Origin: Nymphaea colorata
Lineage: Eukaryota; Streptophyta; Magnoliopsida; Nymphaeales; Nymphaeaceae
Assembly: GCF_008831285.2 (NCBI RefSeq)
Contig: NC_045145.1
Location: 11,346,802-11,410,801 of the forward strand
Length of the DNA stretch: 64,000 bases
Direction: 5' to 3'
Position 1 is the first letter of the stretch. The number at the start of each line of letters is the position of its first letter. Below the pieces are notes generated by a model. That model saw only the letters and a list, made by a program, of their open reading frames with translations, was not told the origin of the DNA and did not search any database. A program made the position numbers and the translations under genes. Shown in pieces: positions 44,613 to 56,119 of this stretch.

Positions 44613-47100
44613 GCAGGTTGAAGAGAGCTCTAACAGGCCTTGGAGGACCGAACCCATGTAATGGGGATGACTTGCGGCTAGGGGCGAAAGGCCAACCAGG
44701 ATCGGATATAGCTGGTTTTCTGCAAAATCTGTTTTAGTAGAGTGTATGATGTCGATGGCTAGAGGTAGAGCACTCAATGGGCTAGGGTGCCCCCCATGTC
44801 ACTTTACCAACCCCAGGGAAACTCCGAATACAGGCCTAGATCGTTTGTACAGACATACTTTTTGGGTGCTAAGATCAAAAGTCGAGAGGAAAACAACCCA
44901 GATCGTACACTAAGGTCCTTAAGCAATCACATAGTGGAAAAGTAAGTGATCAAGCGATGACAACCAGGAGGTGGGCTTGGAAGCATCCATCCTTTGAAGA
45001 AAGCGTAATAGCTCACTGGTCTAGCTCCATGGCACGGAAAATGTAGTAGGGATCAAGTGATTCACCGAAACGAGGAGACCTTGAAAGGTTTTTCAAGTGT
45101 CAGTAGCGGGACGTTCTGTTAATCAAGGAAGGTTTTTGGTGACAACACCTGGAGATATCAAAAGTGATAATGCTGACAAAGTGAATCGGTCCCTAAGGAA
45201 CCCCTGAAAGGGCTGCCATCCGATGGGTACATGAAAGTGACAAAGTTGCTTTGACTATGGAACCATGCCTGTCATATGGAGCAAATTGGATAATCGGGCC
45301 AAGGGCAGCCCCCTTTTACCCTCGCTCTCCTCTCCCTAAGATGAATCTTGAGTAATTAAAGCCTTTCTGACTCAAACGTGCCAGTGCTTGGCGACAAAAT
45401 CGTCATAGTTTCACAAAGAAGTCAGTAGTGAAGGAAATGAGTTTCGCATTGCGAAGCGAGCAACTTTGCAGCACGAGCTGGGCAGACACTTGATGTTATC
45501 TAAAGGCAAAGATAGATGCCTCTAACTGTGCTATGCTCATCCTCACCTTGCTTTGTTTTGTGCTAGGCGGAGCGCACCTGCAGACATGAAGCACTTTCAT
45601 TTGTGAACCTTTCTCATTTTAGTTCCCGTCTTTTTCATCTTTCGCAGGGGCCTTTAGTCGGAGATGTGGATAGGGGTCGTGAGAGAGGAGAGTGTATCGC
45701 CCTGCCATACTAGCGAGTCTGTGTCGCAACTGTTGCAATAGTCATAAGGGTTTTCATTTCCACGAAAAAACTTCGAATTGGGAGGGCAATCCTCCCAGTG
45801 AACTGACCGTACTCAAAACCGACACAGGTGAACAAGTAGAGTATACTAGGGCACTTGAGAGAACCATGTGAAAGGAACTCGACAAAATGACCCCGTAACT
45901 TCAGGAGAAGGGGTGCTCTCCTATCAAAGGATTAGGAAAGCGGCACAACCCAAGGGTAGCGATTGTTTATTAAAGACACAGGACTCTGCTAAGTGGTAAC
46001 ACGATGTATGGAGTCTGACACCTGTCTGGTGATGGAAGGTCGGAAGGAGAAGTGTGATAAGGTTCGAATGGAAGCCCTGATAAATGGCGGCAGCAACTCT
46101 AACTGTCCTAAGGTAGTGAAATTCCTTGTCGCATAAGTAGCGACCTACACTAATGGTGTAATGACTGCCCTGCTGTCTCCGACATGGCCCTATGAAGTTG
46201 AATTATCTGTGAAGATGCGGAGTACCAACGGCTAGACGGTAAGACCTCATGCACCTTGACTATAGCTTCACAGTGACAACCTTGATCGAATGTGTAGGAG
46301 GTGGTGACACACAATGACCAATCTTGAAAGACCACTCTTTCGTCTAAGGATGCCTAACCGCCACACCAATCATTCATGCGCGTGGGGGGGAGGGGAGACT
46401 GCGAGGTGGGTAGTTTATTTAGGGCGGATGCCTCCTAAAGAGTAATGGAGTTGTGCGAAGGTAGGCTCAAGCATCTATTCTGCTCGTGAGCATAATGGTA
46501 TAAGCCTGCCTGACTGTGAGATCGACTGGTTGAACAGAGACAAAAGTCGGCCATAGTGATCTGGGAGTCCCGTGTGGAAGGGCTTTCACTCAATGGATCA
46601 AAGGTACGCCAGGGATAACAGGCTGATGACTCCCAAGAGCTCTTATCGACGGAGTTGTTTGGCACCTTGATGTCGACTTATCACATCCTGGGGTTGAAGA
46701 AGGTCCCAAGGGTTCGGTTGTTCACCAATTCAAGTGGTACATGAGTTGGGTTTAGAATGTTGTGAGACTGTTTGGTTCCTATCTACCATTGGTGTAAAAG
46801 GGAGAACTGCGAGGAGCCAACCCTAGTACGAGAGGACTGGGTTGGGCCAACCTATGGTGTACCAGTTGTTATGCCAATAGCAGTGCCGGGCAGCTAAGTT
46901 GGGATGAAAGAACTGCTGCGCAGCGGGAAATCCTTCTCTATACAAGTTCTCGTATGAGGTTTTTGAACAGAACTTCGATAGGCGAGAAGTGTAAGCACGG
47001 TGAGGTGTTCAGTGAACTCGTACTAAATGCAATTGGACTTTCAAACCAATGAGTGAAATCTATGCAGATGCCTGCATGCAATTGCGGTCAGTCGCGCTAC
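44613..47100 (+). pseudogene. rrn26: Nuclear copy of mitochondrial 26S (LSU) rRNA, downstream fragment
   Basis: It continues the rRNA after the LARD: GCAGGTTGAAGAGAGC, AGGACCGAACCCATGTAATG, GGGATGACTTGCGGCTAGGG, later GCTAGACGGTAAGACCTCAT (46231-46250) and the sarcin-ricin loop AGTACGAGAGGACTGG (46825-46840). Segments such as CTTTCTGACTCAAACGTGCC and GAGTTTCGCATTGCGAAGCG are mitochondrial rather than plastid LSU features. A block of about 100 bases seems missing near 45178, where GCTGACAAAGTGAATCGG jumps forward. The peptidyl-transferase-associated GACGGAAAGACC reads GACGGTAAGACC. These changes mark it as a pseudogene in the nucleus. Confidence 0.9.
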
Positions 47101-48691
47101 TTATGTTGGGTTTCTCTTTTTTTCCTCAAGATTGGCCGGGTCTCGAAGACGACATTTCGCTGCCAACCCTAGCTGCATATGTCAGGTAAAGTGGCCTCCA
47201 AGAGGGTGGCTTTGATCTTGCACAAAGGGCGTAGCATGCTTTCCTTTCCTCTTTAGACTTGATATTTCTGAAAGGTTCACATAGTATCTGAATTTTCAAA
47301 ATCTTCTATCCCAAACTTGTTTAAAAGACTTGGATTCCTAACTATTAACCTTACTCTAAGAATCCCCCCAAAGAATCAGATCCAAATCCCATGACTACCT
47401 TAGATTAGAACCCCCAATCCAAATCTCAGATCTAAAACCCAGATTCAACAACCTAATCGGACTGGATCAGACCCTGATTTGAGTGACAAAATCTAAAATC
47501 CAGACCAATAGGCTAACTAGATTATATTAGACCCCTGATCCATGTTCTAGATCTGAAACCTATGTCCAATACCCTAGCCGTATCACATCAAACTTGTGAC
47601 CCATATCTCTAGACTCAAAAACAGATTCAACAACCCTATTAGAGCATATCAGACCTCTAATCCAGATTTCCATATCTAGGCAAATTTCATAACCTGATTA
47701 GATCAAAATTTTCAGCCTAAATTCCTAATCCATTGTCCTTTTCCTACTCCAAGGTGTATGACTCACCTCTAAATTAGAAATAGGCTGTAAAACCCAATCC
47801 ATGATTCAATTCAACTCTCGATCAGACTCATTAACCATTTAGTTTTACTGCTCACACACCTTTTAACCCATGGTTTATGTGAATGCCTGCACACACCTTC
47901 TTCAAGAAAATAGGTTGATGGATATCTTGATCATTGAATGAGTCATTACATATAACTATGAGATGGATATTGCAGTCTCTGCATTTCGAAAGACACATTT
48001 AGAGATATTTTAAAAGATTTTGAGGGTTCAAGGCATTTATAAAATTTTTAGTCTATTTTTTTTTAAATTACAACTCTCTGTAATTGTTTGCATTTGAATA
48101 CTTAAAGGATGATATATGATAAGAGACACATCTTAACTCTTAGTCTAATTACCTCCTAGTAAAGGCATCAGGAATCGTCTGACCTTGTACCAATAGGCAG
48201 ATCCTATCCACTCTATATTTGGTTCCACATGTTCAAAATAGAGGCAAATCATTCATTGTAGAAGTGTCCCTTTCTCAAACACTTTGTTCATATATATGAG
48301 GTATCTCTCATTGCATAGAAGGGTTAGAGCTCATAGGGATGTACATAGTTTGGTGGCCATAATAAGACCTATGATCAATTAGTTAATTTGTGCATCTTTC
48401 TATTTATAATTCTTTAAGCATTTTAATGACCATATTTTTTGTATGTTGAACCTAGAAAACCTTATATGAAGCCCAACTGATCATTTATTTTTTGAGCTTA
48501 AGTGTTGCTAACATGATTAGGATCAATTAAGGAGGATTTTTCTGTGCTCACATTAATCTTAGGATTACATACAATTTGCCTTAAGTTAGGCATTATTGCT
48601 TAAACAATATATGCAAATGTGTGTTCTTATTCCACTTTTAATCTTAATCTTAGGTGGAACTGCACTAGAGCCTACTTGTTTTCACTTGTGT
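47101..48691. other. NUMT flank, then unassigned repeats
   Basis: Up to about 47260 the sequence may be mitochondrial DNA downstream of the rRNA (GATTGGCCGGGTCTCGAAGA). From about 47390 to 47700 a degenerate unit of around 100 bases recurs (AACCCAGATTCAACAACC..ATC.GAC..ATCAGACC). No gene is seen. Confidence 0.4.
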
Positions 48692-49052
48692 AATTCCGGG
48701 GGTAAACTTATGGCTGGGCTATCTATTTGGGTTAGGTAAACCCCTTGTTAGTACTAGGGGGTCATTTAGTCCAATCAGATATATCAACAAGTGATCAATC
48801 CCTAGCAACAATTGAAGGAGTTTAAACTAGTACATCAAATCTCAATTCGAGTATATGGGCATTTAGTCCAACACTATGGGCAATTCCGGGGGTAAACTTA
48901 TGGCTGGGCTATCTATTTGGGTTAGGTAAACCCCTTGTTAGTACTAGGGGGTCATTTAGTCCAATCAGATATATCAACAAGTGATCAATCCCTAGCAACA
49001 ATTGAAGGAGTTTAAACTAGTACATCAAATCTCAATTCGAGTATATGGGCAT
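48692..49052. repeat. 190-bp tandem duplication, nearly identical copies
   Basis: AATTCCGGGGGTAAACTTAT at 48692 recurs at 48882. The second copy matches the first through TATATGGGCAT at 49052 with no difference seen by eye. It ends just short of two full units. Confidence 0.95.
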
Positions 49053-49630
49053 ACCTTGTAAATTTTGTATGATCGGATTTGAAACCTCAGGTCTTGTCTA
49101 GGTCCCTGGAACCATTTTCAAAATTTATTGCATATGATAGAGTTGGCTTTTAGGGATTGTTGTGTTGAGCATTTTTATTTGTGTTGTTTTGTCATATCTA
49201 TTTGTGTTGCTTCAGCCTTCTAGTTCTTTTGCTTTTTGAAAAAGTGGGTTACTTTAAAAAGCTTACACATTTTTGACAACCAGTTAGATAGTTTTTAAGA
49301 TCCATATCTTGTTGTTTGACTAGTCCATGTCCCTTCATTTGTCTGTTTCCCTTTTATTTTCAAAAAAGGCTTTTGTGAAGCTTTGATTTTGAACATTTTC
49401 CCTTATTCTCTATGCTACTGGGCTAGTCCCTATTTTCTTCATTCCTGGTCACCAGCCTATTTGATCTTCCTCTTATATGTTAGAATGACATCTCTTGTTG
49501 GACAAATGGCAGAGCCTTTCCCTTTAAATCATGTCTTCCATTTGGTTATTGTCGGGGATTGGTTACCACCACCATTCCTTTAGGGTTTGTTGCTCCTTCT
49601 TGATATTTTGAGTGGACCTATGAGTTTACC
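49053..49630. other. Unassigned, possibly upstream part of the PMD relic
   Basis: T-rich. The plus-strand frame 49383-49583 includes GQMAEPFPLNHVFHLVIVGD and may belong to the same relic as the next entry. Confidence 0.35.
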
Positions 49631-50070
49631 AGTGTATTGTCAAGCCACTGAGGATTATAGATTACAACAAATGGTAAAGATAGGCAAGGAGACTATTGAT
49701 GGTCATCTTATTTAGGTGATAGCTGAGCAATGGAATCCCTACTTCTTTACCTTCTTATCCCCAAGGGGAGATATGGTGATATTGTTGGATGAGCTCACAG
49801 AAATTTTTTAGCTTCTTGAGCCTGTTGGGAACCCCTAATTATCCATTGGAGAGGCAGCCTTTGGTTAACCTAGAACCGTGTCATATTAGACATCACCTGA
49901 CCCATGTGACAGGGATCAAGACTTGGCACATTATGGATCAGAATGGAAGCACAACATTTTGATTTTTTGGACGTCTTCCTACAGTTTGGGGCATTTATAG
50001 ATATCTACAGGATGTCGAAAAGGCCAATGAAAGGTTGCATCTTTCCATGTTTATGCAGTCCACTTGATAT
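49630..50070 (+). pseudogene. Plant mobile domain (PMD) / aminotransferase-like relic
   Basis: With several stops the plus strand reads ATEDYRLQQMVKIGKETIDG, then AEQWNPYFFTFLSPRGDMVI, then LLDELTEIF. The pattern (L)xExWxPxxxxFxxPxGxMxxxLxDL is the signature of plant mobile domains found in MAIN-like proteins and certain transposons. A following segment (GIKTWHIMDQNG, LPTVWGIYRYLQDVEKANER) fits loosely. It is a decayed copy. Confidence 0.5.
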
Positions 50071-51023
50071 TTTTCATAGATAGATGACAAAATATGGACG
50101 GTATAATTTTCTAGTTGTTCAGGAAATGGGGTACTTGGAGGATCTCGATGGTCATGCTAGCCTTAACATTTTTTTTCACAAAGGTTTGACTCAATCCAAT
50201 GCCAAAGAATCATCTATGGTCGAAGACTGCATATATGCCTTCCAAAGACTGGTTCTTTCATCACATTATTTCTCGAACTAGCACCATTTTGCGGATCTAT
50301 CTCTGTCAGATCAGAACCATCATCTCAGATTTGAAGATTTGTACAAGAACCAAATTCTTTGGGATTTTTTTTTTATATTGGAAAATGCCTTAGTATACTT
50401 ATGCTTGTAGAGGACATTTCCATTACTAGGTTGCCTCTTTAGGATTAAGTATTATGTGGATGTATTTTTTAGTTTTCACAACATTAGCATCAACTCTGTG
50501 AGCATATGTTTATGGTGTTAGTGTGATTTTTGAGAAACTTATTGGTCTAGAATATATACTATAGCTCGTCATAGTCGGTTATATTTTGTTGAGTTATATG
50601 TGTTACCTAGGTGTGGAGTCAATAGTGATTATGTTGTATGGTGAGAAACTATCCATCCAGCTTTTTTTTGTTGAAGATCATCTCTAGTCCTGATTGTTTG
50701 CTTTATCCTAGTACATCTATCTTCTCTTTTGATTATTGTAACCTCTTTTGAAAATTTTTCTTATGGTCCACAGGTTGCATTTGACATCCAGCAGTGACTT
50801 ATATTGTATTTCAGTCATTCATATGGTACAGATGAGAATCCGTATGATAAGAACAATGAAAGAAATAATGATATACCTCCATCAAATGAGGAAGAAGAGC
50901 ATCATGAGAATGCAAGTGAGATTGATCCTGCAATATTTAACATGTTCAAGAAGAAAGTTATAAATATGATATAGGAAGGAGGAAGCTCAACACAGCCTAA
51001 TCGTCATGGTCCTCATGGGGCCT
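50071..51023. other. Unassigned; exon-like acidic stretch near 50807-50970
   Basis: After a TTTCAG acceptor-like site the plus strand reads SYGTDENPYDKNNERNNDIP, then SNEEEEHHENASEIDPAIFN, then MFKKKVINMI and a stop. The composition is that of a real acidic exon, but I recognise no family. Confidence 0.35.
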
Positions 51024-53300
51024 TGTTAACACCCCAAAATTTTCCACACCACAATTGAAGCAATGTCAAAATTTTACAAAAGAATTGTGAAAATTTTCAA
51101 TTTCAAAGCCAATTTTGAATCTAAACACAATTTAGATTCAAATCATAAATTTGACTCGTGACACGAATCCCAAAGAAGGATTACAAGTCCAAACTAGATC
51201 CAAATTATGATTTGAAACCCAAATCCAATTACAAATGTCATCTGAAATCCATATCCAATTGAAAAATTCAAATTTTAATTCAAATCCAAGAATTGGATCT
51301 AATTCGGTACAGAATTATATGTGGGACCCACGTGTGGGCCCCACCCAGCTCGTGTGGTCAGAAACCCACCCAAGAGGTCACGCACCCCCCTCTTTTCTAA
51401 AAATATCTTCCCTCAATTAAATAAAAAAGTTATTTTCAAAAAAAAAAATGAATAAGGGTTTATAGGAAAAGGGAGACATTAATCTCTCTTTCTCTCCCTT
51501 AGTTAAAGAAAAAATCAAATTCCAAAAAAGCACTAAGTGTTAGAATTAAACTCACCTAACCTACTTAATCCAAGTAGGTTTGACCTGGGTGCACCCAAAT
51601 GTGGTGCCAATTTCAGCTAGGCTTGATCAACATGGGCTCAGCTTAGCCAAAAGGGTAGGTCTATCCCGTGACCCAATCAATGAACGAAAATAGACTTTGA
51701 TCGAATCAAATTCACTTTGACTAAACTCAGTCAAAGTACAATTTAGCTTGATTAAAAGCTTTTCTAACTTAAATTCATCAAATTACCTCAAACAAAGTCA
51801 AACTACTCGCAAATGAGCTTTGACTTTGGTCAATTGGTCGAAATTGATCAATGTGGACAATTTTGCCCTTTTATGAGCAAATTGAGATTACAGATCCTAA
51901 ATTAGGATTTTATATTATAGGCAAATATATATTTTGATTTGTCAAATGTATAAGTCAAATACCAAATTAAAATTCAATATTTTAAACCCAAGTTTGATTC
52001 AGTTGAAATCCATCTTTAATCAAGTTATGGATGAAAATACCCTTTTCGAACCAAATTTGATAGAATTTTCAAATTTCATTCAAATTTTAATTGAATTGTC
52101 ATAATTAAATAACATTTAGAGCTTAAAAACTATGTTTTAACCAAACAAGCTCAATTTCAAACCAAGAAAAAAAAATAAATTGAGTAAAATAAGGCGAAAC
52201 ACAGTGCAAGAGTATTTTTGTCCAAAATTTTGGTCAAAGTTGGCCAGCTAGGTCTGAACCAAGGTTGACCACGCCTAGCCCAGTCCACTTAGCTCGTGTA
52301 AATGGGCTAAAAGTGAGTCATTAAACTCTATTTAACTCATTTTACAAGTCCCCAAAGTCTTAAGTGAGTTTCCAATGTGAGTTAAGAAGGTGGTTGAACT
52401 ATTCTTCTCTTCTATATAAACCCAAGGGGGGAGATACATTTTGATTTGTCAAATGCATAAATCAAATATCAAATTAAAATTCAATATTTTAAACCAAAGT
52501 TTGATTAAGTTGAAATCCATCTTTAATCAAGTTATGGATGAAAATAACCTTTTCGAACCAAATTTGATAGAATTTTCAAATTTTATTCAAATTTTAATTG
52601 AATTGTCATAATTCAATAACATTTAGAGCTTAAAAACTAGGTTTAACCAAACAAGCTCAATTTCAAACCAAGAAAAAAAAATAAATGGAGTAAAATAAGG
52701 CGAAACAGGGTGCAAGGGTATTTTTGTCCAAAATTTTGGTCAAAGTTGGCCAGCTAGGTCTGAACCAAGGTTGACCATGCCTAGCCCAGTCCACTTAGCT
52801 CATGTAAATGGGCTAAAAGTGATTAATTTGAGCCATTAAACTCTATTTAACTCATTTTACAAGTTCCCAAAGTCTTAAGTGAGTTAAGAAGGTGGTTGAA
52901 CCCTTCTTTTCTTCTATATAAACCCAAAGGAGGAGGGGGGGGGGACGAATTTTTGAGTATTGCATAAGTAACTGTAGCTAAGGGGCTAAGAACGAGAAGC
53001 CAAGGAGGAGAAGAGAAATTAGTCCAAGCCCCCTTTACCCTTTCTCTCATTTTCTTCTTTATTTCCCTCTATTCTCTCCATTGATTTTGGTAAGTTAGGG
53101 TGCTTAAGTGAACCATTACTTGAGATTTTCGTGGTGAGAAGCTCTCTTACCCACTGTAAATTCCAGCAAACAAGCTATTCTTATTCTATCTTTGCTAAGC
53201 TCGAATCCAATGTTGGATTCTTGCTTAGGATTGCTTGATTTAAACAACAAGTGAAGAAGAAGATCAAACATCAAGACCAACCGCAAGGTAGGTGATTTTA
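51024..53300 (+). repeat. LTR-like region with duplicated promoter block
   Basis: It begins TGTTAACACCCCAAAATTTT, a common start of Ty3/Gypsy LTRs. Much of it is AT-rich, with no ORF. Two TATA-box-like CTATATAAACCC sites (about 52411 and 52914) follow near-identical 500-base blocks. After the second come a pyrimidine-rich stretch and a GGTAAGT-like donor. It may be the 5' LTR of the Gypsy relic downstream (56120-58345); the right edge was not found. Confidence 0.5.
51931..52930. repeat. 507-bp tandem duplication (LTR promoter region)
   Basis: ATTTTGATTTGTCAAATG at 51931 recurs at 52438, and the two copies run in parallel to the TCTATATAAACCCAA(A)GG sites. They differ by scattered substitutions and a few indels, for example GATTAATTTGAG present only in the second. 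Confidence 0.9.
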
Positions 53301-53868
53301 ACACATTTCTCATATACTTTAGCTTCTTGTTGGTTCATTTTAATTTCAACAATTCATGGAAGGGGTTTATTTTCATTCATTTCATAGCTGGGAATGATGT
53401 TCAGTTAGGGAAAAACTACGATTAAATGTACATGTTAATGCATAATGCATGCATGCGTTAGTTTTTCTAAAAGATGAACCCATGAATCAAATTTTGAAAA
53501 GGGTCCCAATGCCATGTCCCTTTCAAAACAACAAGCTTAAAACCATTTTGAACTCCCTACTATGAGAAAATCTCACGATGAGAGAGTGATTTTGCTGCAA
53601 CATATTTGGCGAAAAGCCTATTAAGGATGGATGCATTCTTATGAATGTGATCCACCTTTGCATGGTGAAACTAAGGACGGACGAGCTTGAGCATTCGTTC
53701 ATCTCTTTCTATTTAAAGTCATTTTCTTTCATGTTTTTTCAATTGATCAAGGGTAGTAGAGGAGATCAGAAACAAGTTTTCAATCTTCCTACGTAAAAAA
53801 ACCCGACCATGAATCATCATGATTAATGAGTTATGCTGTCCCTTGATTAAATTTCATTTTAAAGAGTA

Positions 53869-53926
<58 letters not shown>

Positions 53927-56119
53927 TGTTGTATATATATACACGTGCAATCTCTTATTAAAAACCATTTTTCTCTTTTAAAATCAGGTTGGAACACGTT
54001 TCCAAACTGATTTTTAAAAAAAGGGGGATAATTTTTTTTATTTTCATAGTACAAAGATATAAAATCATTTCATTTCATCTTAAATTTTCTATTATTTTCA
54101 GCAATCCATACGTAAAGTGTATGCAAGTTGTTAAAATCAGACCATCCTTTATCAGAATTAGCTTAATAATGTCAAAGTTTATACATTTAAAATGCCAATT
54201 TTCAGCCACAAAATGGCTATGCTTTGAGGAACAATAAAAAAATATCTAAACCCATCCGATCTGCATCCTAAAACACTTTTTATGAGCTGCTGATTTCATT
54301 CACAAATTTTCAGATTTGCATTGGATTAATCCTTGCCTAAAATGCTAAAAATTTTCATTTTTTACTTCCCTTAAAGGAGGATCAACTATTCTAAAATCAT
54401 CCAAAAAAAAGTAGATGATTCCATTGGTGTGAAATCTGAAATTTGAATAGGTTTGAAAGACTTATCATTTTTATCCAAGAAACAAGCTCTCTCTCTTGGA
54501 ATCAATGTCCACAATTTTTAGCTATTTAAACCAGCACAAAATCTGATTTTTTTTTTATTATTTTGGGACAAAAGTGGATGTCAGCCACGTCTCCCATCTA
54601 TTTCCAAAACTGACTTTGGTATCATTTATATATTTTTCATCATTTTGATAATTTTATGTTAAGTCTCAAGCTTATGAACTGCATCTTTAATGCATGTGCT
54701 TAATAATATAATAAACACATTTAGAGAAAGTCCTACATTTTAATTAAAATCAATCTTTATATGTAGATTGTATGACATGTAACTACAGTGAATGGACTTT
54801 GAGATATTTTGAGAGAGTGAAGAATGAATGTTTGATGTGAATGAATCTCGAGAGATTATGCGAGAGAGAATGATGAATGTCTCATATAGTTTCTTTTCTT
54901 ATTTCATGCATTCACTTTCACCCAAAGTCAATAGCACAACATGCACATTGTCAATAAATTAAGTGACTCAAATTTGAGTTGCAAAAAATGATCAAGTCAT
55001 AATGCAACAAGAATTTATAAATTTCACTTAACTTCCAAAGAAAACATAAGTAATGCATGCATAATCTTGGCCAAAATATGTTTAGAAAACAATACATTTT
55101 CTAACAATTTAAAACGTATGTTTCATAAAAAGAATGCGCATTACCTAAGTATCTTAGACTAAATTACACAATTTGACAAAAGAAGAATTCAAAATCAATT
55201 TCAATAATAAGATGATCAAAATTTCAACTCACAAATCATCTTGAGTTTGCAACAAAGAACTCAATTTCAAATCATCAAAATCCCCAAGAATTGTGGATTT
55301 CAAATCAAATGGCACAAAGACAATGCTTGAGACTTTATGAGAAGGTGGAGAGCCATATGTAGTAGGCTGAGGACACCCATGCTAGAGGCCCATGTCTTAA
55401 CCATCATCACCAAGAATATTTTCTTCCATAAGGAAGGTATTGAGTCAACATCCCCTTAAGTCATTTGTGGAACTTACAAAACATATAGAGTGGATTGAAG
55501 CTAACCAAGAAGGCTTAGATGAACAAATTGAGACAAAGATTGTAAAAAAAATTCTAGAGCACCTATTGTCTATGGGATTGCTAGAACATCCCATAAACAT
55601 TAATCTTAACGGGATGCAACGCCCACAAATAACTTTTGCTTTAAATTTTATCTGGCTTATGGACAAGACACTGAAGAATGTTTGTACTAATGAATATCAT
55701 ACAAGATCACACTGATGAAGAGATTTTAAACCTGAGTGAAGGGAAACCCAAAATTCTTACTAAGCCCTTTTCTAAGTGCAATAAAGTCTCAACAAATGTG
55801 GTCGTAGAGCTCCCCTTCATTTCCCAACAATACATCCGACCCTTGATTGATTAAAAATCATTGAACATTGGCATGTTGTCATGATACACCTTGGAGATAA
55901 TTTTATTTGCTTTTTTCATGGCATTAGAAAGAAAAGCAAAACTGGCCCAGGCATAGCAAGTTGCAACAGCAATACAAAGTTAGAGTTATTGAACTTTTTT
56001 GGAAAGACACTTGAGCAACCAATGGACAGCTTGCATCTCCCACCCCTAAGGATAATATTGCAGTTCCCATCAAAGGGAAAAGGTGAATTGCCCTAAATCA
56101 TCAAGTGAAGGAGAGAAGA
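53301..56119. other. Unassigned region between LTR-like block and Gypsy relic
   Basis: AT-rich and without clear genes. A 91-codon plus-strand frame at 55440-55715 (EWIEANQEGLDEQIETKIVK..) lies where a gag would be expected, but no gag motif can be named. Confidence 0.4.
53870..53930. repeat. (CA)n(TA)n compound microsatellite
   Basis: About 37 bases of alternating AC followed by about 20 bases of AT. Confidence 0.95.

Noticed and set aside
44613-47100. Plastid 23S rRNA as the source of the rRNA fragment
   Set aside because: Segments such as CTTTCTGACTCAAACGTGCC and the extra expansion region around 45340-45650 are typical of plant mitochondrial 26S rRNA and absent from plastid 23S rRNA.
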